Source: Ifrita kowaldi (Eukaryota > Chordata > Aves > Passeriformes > Cinclosomatidae). From it: a stretch of DNA of 64,000 nt. Positions 11,901 through 24,772 of the stretch are shown one piece after another. Location of the stretch: assembly GCA_013398055.1 (NCBI GenBank), contig VZRS01009720.1, forward strand, positions 186,001 to 250,000, given 5' to 3'. A model generated the notes under the pieces. It saw nothing but the letters and a program-made list of their open reading frames with translations, ran no database searches and was not told where the DNA came from. Within the stretch, counting starts at the first letter, position 1, and every line of letters begins with the position of its first letter. Position numbers and translations under genes: made by a program.

Positions 11901-14900
11901 TCCCCTGGTGTGGCAAAGGGCTGCAGTGATGGGAACACTGTGCTCTGGGACACATCTTCCCAGTCAAGGACCAAACTTCCCGCTGCTTTTTCTGTTTCTC
12001 CTTCCTGTGCCTAGTTGAGCTGTAGGATTTTGTTTTTATGGATTCCCATTTACAAAACCCTTGTTGCAGTCTTCTCACCAGGTCGTAATAAACCCTGAGA
12101 TAACTCTCCTTTTAAATACAACAAAACATTTCAAATTACTTTGTTTTTCTTAAAGCCAGAGCATTAAAAGCCTTAGCAAAGCAAAAGGAAAATATTTGTA
12201 GGCTCAGCAGAGGCTTCACCGGGGTGCCTCACTCACATCAGTTTGTTTGGAGAATTAGTAATATGTTTTCCCCTAGATGAATGCACATAAAATCCCAAAA
12301 GTCTTCATTTGCTCAGAGGAGATTAAGTATTTAGAGTTAGATTGTAGTGCTGATTTTAAAATTTATGTTCTGAATTATCAGTCAGTGGTGCCAAATGATC
12401 TACAAGGAAGTTTTAATTAATATTTAGAGAGAAGCTAAATGTTTGTGTTCCTCCACCGTTTGTTACAAGAGGTATCTGTTAGTTTCTTTTACAAGTTTGA
12501 ATAATCCTTAGATCCAAACCCACACTGTATTAACAGTTCCTCTGTTAAGCCTGATGCTCAGGCTTTGTCCTGAAACTGGAGCACTGCTGAAAGCGGAAAT
12601 GTTTTTAAAACCTGCTGTTATACAAGGCAAATTCTTTTCAATACAGAAAATTTCTGTCTTGGTGTGTATAACAGCTTTGTCCTCACGAGGCATGGATTCA
12701 AGTGGATGTGTTTCTGGCAGCTGTAGGAGTGGGTGCTGTAGAGATTTACAAAGATGGACATTTATGAGACTGAAAATGCTCTGTTCTTCCAAGCTTGTTA
12801 GAATGAAACAGATCTGAATCCCATACAAAAGAAATGAATTAAATAATTTCATCATTATTTTTTCTCAGTCTAAACCTTTAAACATGACTACATTGCTATT
12901 AAATAAGAGCAAATGCAGCAAAATAGTCACATTCACCTCTTTTTTCATATTCTAGTGAAACCAAGATAACATAGGTCTACAAAATAATAAAAGGATATAC
13001 TTGTGTATCAGTCCCAGCAGTCAGCTAAAATGTCTGAAAATGTATAATGAAGTTAAAGGCATAGCAATGAAGCTTTTCTCTCGTAGTCTGTAAGATACTC
13101 AAATATTAACTGAAATTGGAACTTGAACAAGTTAAACTCATACAGGTAAAAGCAAATCCCGAAAAATAGTCTGTAACTCCCTTTGCTTCCAATGAGAAAT
13201 TGGCCTGTGTCTGCAAATCTCCTCATTTGGCAGCTACACCTAATAGAGTTTAAACTCTCACTGGCATCAGCAAAAAATTACCTGATTAGGGATGCAGGAT
13301 TGGATCTAAGATAATAGCATATTAAAAATCCACTATGGATTCAAAAGCTACTAATGGAAATTAAATCCCTGAGAATATAAAATGTTCCGAACAGTTGAAC
13401 AGTTTGCATTGTACATACTCAGAATGCTGAACAATAGCAGCTATTGCATGTGTGACCATCAGGAAACACAGCTGTGCTTCTTTGTGTTACAATTAATTAC
13501 TTCCGTTGTATATAAAATTGAAAGTATTGGTACTCTGGGGCGGAAAAAGGATATCCTGATACACTGCTCCTATTTCCTTACCAAGGCCCATTACTGAATG
13601 TTTCACCATTAATTCACTTACAATGAATTACCCTGCAAGGAATAAAGGAAGGGTAGATTGGGTGGTTAATTGTTATGCTAAAAGCTGCTTTTTCTTTGCA
13701 TTTTCACCCTCCTACATTTTTCTCTCATTTTACTACTTTCGCATATGCCCTCTTTGATAGCAATTGTTCACTTTTAAGTAGTTGCACTTAATAATGAAGG
13801 TCTAAAATAAATACTTACTTAACTATCTTTTGACTTAAAGATTGTTCTATTAATATTTTTTAAGTTACAAGATCAGGGAAAGCACAATCTTTCTCACTGT
13901 CCTTTAAAGAAATGAACAAAATCTTTCTCAGCTGAAGTGTTTGTGGCCAGGTTCTCTGAAGCTGGCACAGAGAGATGTAATTTATACCTTTCTATGACAG
14001 TGAATTTCCCTAAGCTGGAGGGGAATGAGGATTCTTACCCAGAGTTAGGGAGGAGTAGTAACAGCCCTCTGTTATGCATTCTTTATTTTTTTTTTTTTGG
14101 TGAGAATTGCATAGGAGCAAGAACTGTTTGAGGTTGTACTAAATAGGCAAATATGGACCCTAAGGATATACACTACCTCCAAACTTTAATATCTACTTTT
14201 TAATAACACTGACTCTTTCTTTTTAGAGAACTTCTAAACAGAGAGCAGCTTCTGAGACTGCTTAGGGAGTCAATGAAGTCTCCAGCAACCACCAGCCATG
14301 TAAGTCTATAGAAGGTGGATAATGTGTTATGTATTTGTCCCTGAGAATTTAATCTCTCAGGACGTGTCTCCTGTCCTACAAGTCTGACAGTCTTAGCACC
14401 ACTGCACCGTTTCCAATCTGTTACAGGATGTCTAACACAAAGCTCAGTAAGTTACACATGAAAAACATGGAGTCCTTCAACATGAGAACAAGTAAATTTT
14501 GCCAAATGACCTGAAATCTTTGCAAGTTTGAATTCAGACTGGTGTCACGAAGCAGTTACAGAGGAATGGCAGCTCAGAAGGGCTCCCATTCCAGAAACTG
14601 CTTCACATCATACTAAATGGTACAAAATCACCATACACAAAACAGCCCTGTTGCTCTTTTGCTGCAGCAGCTGGCACTGGGAATACAACCTCAAAGGCAA
14701 ACTCTGCTCTGCCATTATTTTATAACCACACAGTTTAGATTCAGGTATGCTCTATTTGAGGCCACAGCTAGAACCAGAATCCCTGGCCAGCACTTTGGAT
14801 TTCTTGCAAGGACACTTTGGCCAGAAGTAGATGCTGTGTAGTGTACATGCAATAAAGCAGAAACTTTCAATTAGTGTCATCTATATTGTGTATGCACAAT

Positions 14901-17870
14901 AAATCTCAGGAAGTCTGGTATTTGCAGGATGCAGTGGGCTGAATACACTCACATGAGCAGCACAGCCCACTGTCACCATTTACCCCACAGCTTACAGGCC
15001 TGTGTAAAGAACAGGAATTCTGGTCAGGCTTCTGCATGTGCATTAATCACAGGGAAATTTACAATATCCTTGGAATCAGTACAGGGAAAAATTTGCAGGA
15101 AGAAAAATAAAGTCTGTCAAGGAATGTGCAGGGCACAGCAGAAGAATATTTGGTTGTGAAAGAATAGTACCTGGTCTTTGTTTATAATGCACAAATAAAA
15201 AATTTATTCCTGAATCCCTAGTTTTTATATGAAGCCAGATTTTTTGAAAATGTGCCTGTTTTTCTGCTCCCACATCTCCTATGCTATCAGAACAGTGGAG
15301 TTGTTACTTCATAAAGCACAAATACCTAACAGATAACAAAAGCCAGGTCTTGAGGTGCACTCACATTCATGCATTATTCTTAACCTACATTATAGTAAAT
15401 GGACTATATGACAACAATTTAGACTCAAATAGTGCAGGTATGAAACACATCCACCTAAAAGAAATCAGAGTCTCAGTTCTGACTGTTTTAATCCACATAC
15501 ATGTCCCATACATGCATGCAGGAATTCCTGCATTAGTCAACATGAAGATTTCTTTAAATGAAACTAAACCTCGATCCCAACATTATTTTCCAGTCTACAT
15601 GTGATTAGATCTTAAAATAATTTAAACATTGTAAATCATTCTTTTGTTTTGAAATGAGATCTTTAATTATAGCTATAGATATTTATTAAACTTCCTTAAA
15701 ATCCAAAACATCCTCTTTAATACACCATGAGAAGAAATCTAGAAGCACAGCAAGTTTTCTGGCTTTAGTGTAGCAGGCAGCATTCATTCCACAAGCACAG
15801 GAAGAACCATCACCTTCATTCAATTCAAGGTTGTATTTTTATCTACATCTTCTAATTAAAAGAAAAATAAATCTCAACTCTTTTTCCAATAACACTATGG
15901 CACAGTAAAACTAAGTGGAAGCAGAAGAATGTCCATAACATGTTTGTCATTAATGAAAATAATCTGATTTCCAAAGTAGTAAGATTAGAAAATACTTTCA
16001 TAGTAGAGGCAGATTTTTTAATGATACTTCATGCACACTCATTTATTATTCCCTAACAGTTAAAATCTAGAAACTTTTAATGGAAAAATGTTTTGTTCAA
16101 AAGTTTAGCTTTGTTAAAAAAAAAAATTCCTTCTTGTCTTTATTACAGAGAAAATTCTTGTGACAGCCTGACAGTCCTTATTAGTACAACACACGTTTGT
16201 TACTGTTTTCTTTTGATGTAATCTTCCTAAGAGGAGGAGGAACTGTATTTTAACAGCTATCCAAGGGCATATTTCATAGGCACACAGCACAGAATTTATG
16301 CCTGAATATAGTCTGAATCTCATCCATAACTCTGGTTTGCCTGGGAGAACAAAGCATTTCATTGTGTATTCAATAATGGTTTCAGCAATCTTATTCACAC
16401 ATTCCTTCCTTTCTTGATCAACAGAAACTGGCTGAATTCAAGATGCATGATTGGGATGGGAGGGGGAAACAATGCCAAAGCCTGTACTTTTGAAATCACC
16501 ATTTTCTTCAGAGCAATAATCTCTCTTTAAGAATCTCTGTTAAGAATCCCTTAATGCAACACTTGTCAAGCTATTTTGCACCATGTCCTTTCCTAATGAA
16601 CTTTGCTCTGTTCACTTTTTCCACCCTGTCAGCTGGCATGGTGCTGTGCTTATGCCTCTATTGCTCCCAGTTCCAACAACTGAACTCTCCAGGGATCACA
16701 GTGCACAGTTTAGGAAGCACTGTCTTGTGCAAAGGTTAAAGGTCAGAACAGACAATCTGAAAAACAGCAATTTTGATCTGACAAAATACTGTGTACATTC
16801 TTGGCATTGTTTTCAATTTTATTTCCTTATGCACATTGTATACAGAAATTAGGGCTATAAAAATAAAATCAAAAGTGCACAAAGTTGTGATTCCTGATGC
16901 TGTACTTCGTAATGGCATCTAAATCCAAGTCTATCCATTTATCATCTAATTTCTTAATTACGTGTAATATACTTAGTTGTATCTCTAAAAAGCCTGCATT
17001 CCTGAGGGGTGTGCAACAGGAATGCATGAAATGGCTGTTTTATAAAACACACTGTTATATGAAATCATCCCTTCATTTGTACTTATTTCTTGGCACTAGA
17101 GCTCAGTGAGGATGTTTAAAACATTTTGTGTATTTTAAATAACTTTTGCTAAGAAATGGAAGAACACCTACCTGAACTTACGCAGTCAAACTTTGTTTGC
17201 AGAGGCATCGATGTAACTGAAGACAGAATTTACCCACTCCTTACAAAGTTACTATAAACAGTATTTGTTGACACAATAAGGTCTGGGACTATACAGGTCT
17301 TGCTAAGTTACAACATGTACTGTTAGCAGACTGCATGTTTTAAGCATACTAATATTTGTTTAAAACAGCATGATTTGGTCAATAAAACATTCAAGACTGA
17401 TATACAATAAAGTTGAAACCAATGCTTTCAAATTTTATTTTCAGGTCTGAAGTAGAGAGTACAAGCTTGTGTATGCTTTCTTACTGATATTACATGGCTG
17501 AAATCTGTCAGCTGTTCACATGCCATATTAATAAATATACCCAAATCATAAAGCTTCAACTGTATTTGCACATTGCTTTTATTACTAGACTGTTTTATTC
17601 ACGTTGGCACAGATAATCCATGCAAGGTAATTACTCACATCTCATAAACCACACGACATTCTGTTCTGAAATAACTAGGAACTTAGGAAAAAATATCTAT
17701 CTAAAAGCAAGGGCACTTGTGGCATCAAGTCAACATGTCAAAATATTTTAAAACCTAGACTTCTAATATATGATCACTGCAGGCAATAAATCACTCAGTT
17801 TCAAATTCTGATGTTTATAAATACTAAACAAATTAATATCCACTACCAGGAGACGAGTATTGCGAACAAA

Positions 17871-17900
17871 CATTAGTGTGCCCAGCATTAGACACTAATG
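17871..17900. repeat. Short perfect inverted repeat
   Basis: CATTAGTGT and its reverse complement ACACTAATG separated by twelve bases. Could form a small hairpin; no function assigned. Confidence 0.6.
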
Positions 17901-20900
17901 AATGTGTTCAGTGCTGTGGACATTCACATTATTAAACATAAATACAAGTAATGTTTAGCAAAATATTTCACCCAAAGTACTGACCACTGAAGGACCAATA
18001 GAAAAATATTTTTTCCTTGTTTTGAATTGATTTTAGAAATCTGTAATGTGTGAATCCAATATAGTAAGAACTAATAAAAAGAAGTTCTAAGGCTGTTTTT
18101 TCTGCCCACACAATAAAAGTGGCCTTCTTTGGAAACATGTAATTTACCCTGCTCTGCAAAAAGAACACCAAAAGAGAGAAAAGCATTAAAATAGCTTTTG
18201 AATCCTTTGAGTGAAAAGTTACTGAACACTTTTTAGTTAGATAGAAGACTGATCTTTTTAATTGATCATTCAGAGGTACAGTATCTTTATTTTATTGGGT
18301 AAAGCCTCACATTAATTAGAATGAAAAGAAATATTCAGAAGAACTTAGGACTTATCCCAGGCATCTATTACAAGACATAAAACATGATCAAGTACACACT
18401 TTTCATCTTGCATATTTTTGTACAACACTATTTTCAGTGATAGTTAAAAGGCCATATTTTGAATTTTAGAGATATATATTATTATATATATATTTTACCC
18501 TCTCCATATCACAAAGGTGACATGTATCAGAAGAGTATCAGCAGTTATGTGGTATTCTACCCCCGTGAAAGTTAAAATGCTACATTATTATTCACAAATT
18601 TCTGGTTCAGATATGTGCAAAAATTATATCTTAATACAGATATCAAGGGCGGGTACGTGGATTCCCTATTTTTGGACCACATTATGAAGCAGCACAAGTC
18701 ATAACAGGAAATTTTTATTACATGATAATCCTCAGGGTATCTCTGTTCTTCATTCAGAGATACCACTGTACCTCATATAGTGATATGTAAACTAGCTTTA
18801 ATCTCACTTGCTCAGACACCAGCTGGAGTCAGGGCATGTGCTACAGTGCAGGTTCTCTGCCCAAGGAAATTTTCAGGACTCTCTCAAGCCAGTACAGCTC
18901 CCACTGAAGTCTGTGCTGCTGCATTTTCACTGTTGCCACCCTGCAAGCCAGCTCAGCTCTGCTTATGTTCACTGCATTCCCTTTCCTGCAGTCCAGACTT
19001 CAGATTTAACAGATTGGATCCTTGCTCACCCCTTCTGTACGTATTCAAACCATCTCTCTGGGCTGTTGGGAGCTACTTGTACCCTAATTTCTTACTTCAA
19101 GCCCTTTCCCTGACTGTAGTGAGTCCTCCTGGCTGCCCCCCCATCCTGCCCCACCCCAGCTATCTGACATACCAGCTTGGTGAAACTGGCCTTACCTGGC
19201 TATTCCCCCCTCCAACCCCAGCCTCAGGAAGGGCTTCCCATCTCCTCAGTGCCTCATCTTCTTCCACTCACCCAGAGGCCTGCAGAGCCCCTACATTCTG
19301 GCTGCCACAGGTGCCCTCCCTTCTCTGATCCCAGCCTCCCCTCCCCACACCCCACCCCATGCCAGTAACTCCAGGCTGATCTGGGCCACTTCAGCTGCCA
19401 GTCTGGGATTCCCAGGGAACCTGAGGAAGTTCAGTCCCAGCCATGCTGCCTGCCAGCAGCTTTTCACAGACTGTACTCCCTAAGCTGCAGCCCAACATCT
19501 CTGGCCAGATCCTAAAAAGATTTATCCTTCATACTGCCAGGGAAGAGGAAGCTCATAGGGACATTGAGGGGGAAGGTGGAGGGGAGAATGAGACACACAC
19601 ATAGAAACACATGCAGATCAGAGGTGAAAGACCTCATGAAATTCTCCTGAGGCATCCATTACAAGCCCTGCCTGTGAAGCCTGACCCCCTGTTCTGATGT
19701 TGCAGTCAGAGGCCAGTGCCAGTCAGTGGCCAACACACAAATCTGCCTAAAGGCAATCTTCAATGCAGTCTCAGTATGTAGTATGCTGATGTGAAATCTC
19801 TCAAATAACAGATAATAATAAACAGCATTTTGTTGAATGGCACTGAAAAATGAAAAGAAAATGTAGAATTTTCTCACTGTTGTGAATATGTATTTAAGGA
19901 AGTCAAATACGAGTGGAAAAAAGTATTTAACTTCCATAATTATGATTTATTCTTCTGGGGAACATCATGAGCCACATCTTTGGATTTTGTTATCTATGGG
20001 ACCATATTCACACCAGCCCAGCACCAACTGAAAACAGAAAATTTGCTTGCTTATAGAAAAAAAAAAGGCTTTGCATATAATGTACTAGTGTTTCAGAATA
20101 ATTCATGCATACAAAAATCTGACCCTGTAGCAACTCAGATCAGATCACTGCTAAGGTCAGTGAAAGCTAACATACCTACTCAATAAATACAGGTCGTACA
20201 CATCAAAACTGCCACAGGCAGTTCAGGTTGTTATTTTTGTCCAAGGTGCAGACTGCCTGCAGCTAACTTAACTCTTATATTAGAACTCCAAATTTCATTT
20301 ATTCCTCCCCCAAGCTTTGGATAGTTTTTCATCCCTTAAAAGACACACCAAATTACCATGAAATGGGCATTACCCATAGGAAGGACATGACAGACAATGT
20401 TATGTAATTTTTTGCTACTCAAAGCACAAGGTAAAATAGGTGCAGATGGCACCAGCATGTGGCCCAGAGAAAGCATCCTCAGCCTCAGAAGTACTAATTC
20501 AAAACTGTCAGTACTGCAAGCTGCCAATGCACACATTGTAATTCTCACTTAAACCAGTTAATAAAGCTTGAACAGTGATCAGACTTTCCATCCTAACTCC
20601 ATCAGACAGAACTGCTGTCTCCAATATAAAAGTCATTGATATTCAAATATTCAAAAGTATTATCAGTACTACAAGTATTGCTCATTTGAAAAAAAAAAAA
20701 AGAGTTCTATAAATAACTGTTCAAACAACTTGAAAGTTGTTCTCAAGCTATTAGGAAGGATGCCTGTATGGTTGTTAGAAAAGATGACTGTATGGTTATC
20801 CTAATGGTTGGAATATAGCTACTGTTTTCCAAAGGCAAATACTGCTACAATTCACGATGTGTTGCATTTAAACAAAGGAAAGAAATAAAGAGTATGTGCC

Positions 20901-21313
20901 TGCTGCCTTATGAATTTTTAAGCAACATTCATTTACTATAGGAAAAAAATGCCTTTTTCCTAATTATGTGGGATAGAGTAGGGAATTTTTGCAAGCTATC
21001 TCCCACAACCTAGCTGTGCTAGATGGATGTGTTTCTTCTGTGTTCACCAGCCTGAAGATCCAGATGTAGGTTCCTACCTCCCTCTGGTATCAGTGGGAAT
21101 TAGAAACCACAGCAAGTTTGAATCTATTTTTTTTCCACAGGAGGAAAGGAAAACTGGTTTTGAATTAAAAGCTGGCCTTTCCAGCCAGCTCTATTCCATT
21201 CAATGTAAGAGCAATTCGGAGAAAGCCAGTTGTCCTTTTCCATTATGATTTGAAAGTGAGTTATCTACTGTGCACACAGAAGCCAAGTGCACTAGCAAGG
21301 CTGACCCAACCAT

Positions 21314-21319
21314 TTTATT
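21314..21319 (-). terminator. LDB3: Candidate poly(A) signal of the long LDB3 isoforms
   Basis: AATAAA on the minus strand about 630 bases after the stop codon, followed about 35-45 bases later by TTCTGTGTGC, a GU-rich element of the kind found after cleavage sites. Another AATAAA lies at 21476-21481, nearer the stop but without an obvious GU-rich follower. Several more exist further on, so longer 3' UTRs are possible. Confidence 0.4.
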
Positions 21320-21947
21320 TTCAAACTGTTATGGATTGTCACCTAGGCTTCCCAGCTACATATGGATTCAAGGCAGACTTGTTATTTGGAAAGAATCTAA
21401 AGTATCTGATGCTATGAGGTAGCACCACAACATAATGGAATAGCACTCTCTTTTCTTAGAGGAAGCCCTAATCTATTTATTTCCCTTTGAAAGCTACGGC
21501 CTTTGGTTCTACAGATGACTGTACATATGGCACTTACTCATTCTTGCTGTGAAAGAAAATGACTTAGTACAGAAGTATTTTTCCAGTTGTTTTTAAACAC
21601 CAGTGTGTGGTCTAAGCAGTAAAACTGCTGTGGGTAGTTAACTTAAAACTATATTTGCGCATTACTTTTTATATTAAGGCTTTAGTTAATTTCAGTATTT
21701 CCCCCAACTGTTGCTCTAATAATGGACTAGTTCATTACTTCATTTGCTTTTGACTGTTCATTCAGTAGGTTTTTGTATGAACTTTGCAAAAAGCACGTTC
21801 TGCATTTACAAAAGAGGATAAAGTTAAACTTCACAAGTACCAACTTCTAGCTTTTACCAAGAGAAATGCCAGCCATGGTTTTCAACTTTATGATTGCCCA
21901 GTTAGTCATCTGTTTTACCCCAGCATTACTGACTACCAACTCTTCTT

Positions 21948-22037
21948 TTAAACATTGATAGCATGGGCATGCTTCTTGCACAGTGGCTTATCCTTCTTGG
22001 AGTAGAAGGGCTGACCTTCCAAATTCACATGGCACAC
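21948..22037 (-). CDS. LDB3: LDB3 exon n: C-terminal end of LIM3 and stop
   Basis: The last 90 coding bases: VCHVNLEGQPFYSKKDKPLC, KKHAHAINV and TAA. The final zinc ligands are Cys of VCHV and the C..H pair of PLCKKH. Human LDB3 ends in KKHAHTINL as I recall, so two or three of the last residues differ. The acceptor is a weak TATTAATTTTAG. It lacked an ORF of its own because it is so short. The exon should continue as 3' UTR to lower coordinates. Confidence 0.96.
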   Translation of the reverse strand: MCHVNLEGQPFYSKKDKPLCKKHAHAINV

Positions 22038-23232
22038 CTAAAATTAATAATAAATACAATCAGGAAGAATTAAGGAAAAAGAAAAGGGAGAAATATGTGA
22101 CTATCAATTTCAACTGTACTGCTCTTCTGCCCATGCATTTCTTTAGTAGTCTTTAGGAGTCATGTATAGATTTGCACTTGATTTAACCCACTGAAAGAAA
22201 GAAAGATAGGTCCTTAAAAAGACCCCTGCTGTGAGAATTGCAAATTAACAACATGTTATAAAACTATCACTTCTGCAGAAAACTGGGTAGCTAAAGCAAA
22301 TGAACAAGCACAAAAGAACATGAAATATCCAGAGAAAGTGTCTTTATAAGTGATCAATATTTATAAGTGATTAAGAGCTGTTATCTTGTGAAGGAAACTT
22401 TCTTGTTCCTTTGTATGTTAGAATTTCCAAAAGACTTCAGTTTTCACAAGACACTTTTTTGCAAAGCTAGTTTAGCTCCAGATATTTATAAACATTTCTA
22501 TACTTTCAACTATTCTACCTACATTTTAGACTTAAACAAACATTAGAAATTGTCACTGTCAGTTTGGTGTGGCCAACATACTATTTTTAGCTAATTAGAG
22601 ATTCTAGGTACTATTACCTTAGGAATAATATGTTGCAGAGCTGCTCAGTGGTATTAGAACCAGATGAAAGTACTGTTTATCATAAGGACTTTTCTGCTTT
22701 GTGTGCTGAGTGTGGGAATATGGCCACACTCTAGAGCTGTGTGCACACCACAGATTGATGAGTTTGACCAACTTCTATGCTAATTACTATTCATGCTCTC
22801 TAAACAGACTTCTTTTTGCAAGTTACAACAAGCATTCAGCATGGAAACACAAACTTCACTGCTTTGTAAGTAAGATTATGGTTACACTATTCAGTATGGT
22901 GTTAATTTATTTTCAGTCTTGCTCTATCTTTATTTGGCAAACACTGAAAAGAATAACAGCAGCAGTGGTTTGTACTGCTGTATGTACTACCTAAAACTGG
23001 ATGTTTTATTAGAAAACACTCACTTATGATGGTCAAATTTCATCATTCTAGTAGAAGTTTATGGTCGGGCAGAAAGATTACTCCCATCCTTCTCCAAACG
23101 CAAGTGAAAAATGAAATTCCATCCCTCTGCATCCTTAAGCATATGTTAGTTATTCCTGCTTTTGGGTTTTCTGATGTTACTACACAATTTAGGAGTATAA
23201 AGGAATGAGACAGTATTTGATGTAGAACCTAC
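22038..23232 (-). other. LDB3 intron m-n
   Basis: AT-rich intron, phase 0. Apart from the MEF2-like box I see no exon, repeat or RNA gene in it. Confidence 0.85.
22581..22590. promoter_or_regulatory. Consensus MEF2-type box in the last LDB3 intron
   Basis: CTATTTTTAG fits the MEF2 consensus YTAWWWWTAR exactly. It lies in the intron between exons m and n. MEF2 drives striated-muscle genes, so an intragenic enhancer is conceivable, but a single site in AT-rich sequence is weak evidence. Confidence 0.25.
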
Positions 23233-23348
23233 AGCACAAATGAAGCAGGTGTCATGCCAAGTGTGTCCAAGAGCTTCAATGAATTTATCTCCAGCTTCAA
23301 CAGGATAATCACAGCCATGACATTTTGTGCTGAACAAAGCAATATAAT
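23233..23348 (-). CDS. LDB3: LDB3 exon m: end of LIM2 and most of LIM3
   Basis: A 116-base exon. G from exon l plus AT gives Asp, the last zinc ligand region of LIM2 (EKDY), then YIALFSTKCHGCDYPVEAGD and KFIEALGHTWHDTCFICA. LIM3 ligands CHGC, WHDTC and ICA.C are present. Human LDB3 reads CDFPVEAGDKFIEALGHTW; the only change in that stretch is Tyr for Phe. The donor is GTAGGT immediately after GCT (phase 0). The reading frame continues open into the intron for a while, so the true exon end is fixed by exon n, which starts GTG TGC CAT (VCH). Confidence 0.97.
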
Positions 23349-24651
23349 CTAAAATAAAACAAAAAAGCATATTTAGAACAAACTCTTAATGTAATCATAT
23401 TAAGTCCAAGAGAAACAGAACATTTCCAGACAATGAACATTTTGATTGTTTTTGTTCGGTTTCCTACTACATTTACTGAAACACTCCTGCTGAAATTTGC
23501 TTGTCTTCTTTCATTATTTAAATACAAATTCAGTCAGTATGACATTTATCATCACAAATGTAGAAGGCAAACAAAAAATCCATGGAATTTGAAGTTATGT
23601 TTCTCACATTACTTTCAAACTAACTTTAATATATGTGGAATCTATTCATAGGACAAATATGGTTGTACAAAAGAGTCTAATGACAAGGGAATGTTACAAG
23701 TTTCCATGATTGGACTAATGTTCTTTATGCATTAAGAGAGAACATTATGGAAACCCCATAGTGGCTGATTAATACAGCTTTACTTTATCAAGTGTGACTT
23801 GGAAAGGCTTAACATAGAAAAATATTAGTGGAAATTCCAAAGGTAAATGGCATTCATGAGAGTCATTAGATGGTATGACAAAATATCCAGTTTTAAAGGG
23901 TACTCAGTCAGGCATGTTGTATGGTTTTTACTCTTCACTAAGAGCTACTGTGACTTGTAAAATTTGAACTGCATAACCATAAGGAAGGAATCTCCAGAGA
24001 GAAGTAGGCCAGGAGCTCACTGAATGCACAAGGGAAATACAGAGGGAATACCATTTAAACCTTAACTCCTTCCTAAATATGTCAGGCAATTCATTTGCAT
24101 GGCAAGTACCATTTTGGGAAAACATGGCCTTTTCCTTTCTTAGTTGGCAAGAAGCAATTTGTCTGTTGCAGCAGCCAGGAAGCAAAATCTGCACTACCAT
24201 GTGTTGCACATCTGTGCAGAGCTCTTTTCAAAAGTGCTGGTTGAACAATTCTAGGGTGAGACAGCAGCATCAGAGGTCCTAGCTCCAGCAACTCAGTAGA
24301 GAGATTGTGGGCAGCCCTTCAAGACTAATTTTTCATTTCTGGTGAGCAGAATCTACCAAGGAGAGGAGTGGCACAGGGGAAAATGTGTAGGAAAAGAAAG
24401 TATCATAATACATAAGGGAAAGAAGTGAGGGAAGGCACTGTGAACACTGAGGCAATGACCAGCGCTCTGCCATTCTCTCATAGAAACTGGAGCAAAATAC
24501 AGAGACACAAACACTGGTATATGTGGAGAGTGGAAACATAATCCATGCTGGATGGGTAACTGATAATATTTTGTTCATCAGCTGCTTTATTCTTACGTGC
24601 CATGAACATGAAGCACACGCTTACTGTGCAGAACCGTCAGAATTGCCATAC
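23349..24651 (-). other. LDB3 intron l-m
   Basis: Phase 1 intron of 1.3 kb. Nothing recognised; the open frames in it have no homology I know and no splice context. Confidence 0.85.
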
Positions 24652-24772
24652 CTTTCTCACAGTAAGGCTCCCCGTCCTCCATGTGGAACAGGCTATTCCC
24701 AAATGGCTTCTTACAAGCAGCACAGACAAAGCAACTTGTGTGCCAAGTCTGTCTTAGGGCATGCATCACTTC
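24652..24772 (-). CDS. LDB3: LDB3 exon l: main part of LIM2
   Basis: A 121-base exon, phase 0 in and phase 1 out. It reads EVMHALRQTWHTSCFVCAAC, KKPFGNSLFHMEDGEPYCEK and one G. It carries the central LIM2 zinc ligands (WHTSC, FVCAAC) and the first Cys of the last pair (YC), identical to human LDB3 except Ser for Thr in WHTTC. The acceptor is a tandem TGTT repeat ending in TTTTGCAG (see repeat at 24777-24802); the donor is GTATGG, with +5 G. Confidence 0.97.

Larger units (their letters stand above)
8561..21289. other. Intergenic region between the CpG island and the LDB3 3' end
   Basis: About 12.7 kb without a gene I can recognise. It holds a 17-base A run at about 11016-11032, a perfect 9-base inverted repeat at 17871-17900 and a C-rich block at about 18830-19520. 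The longer open frames (for example minus 11548-12078 and plus 18780-19328) have no known motif, no start context and no splice support. Part of the right end may be a longer LDB3 3' UTR. Confidence 0.65.

Noticed and set aside
11548..12078. 176-codon minus-strand frame
   Set aside because: No recognisable domain, no splice or promoter context; the sequence looks like low-complexity intergenic DNA.
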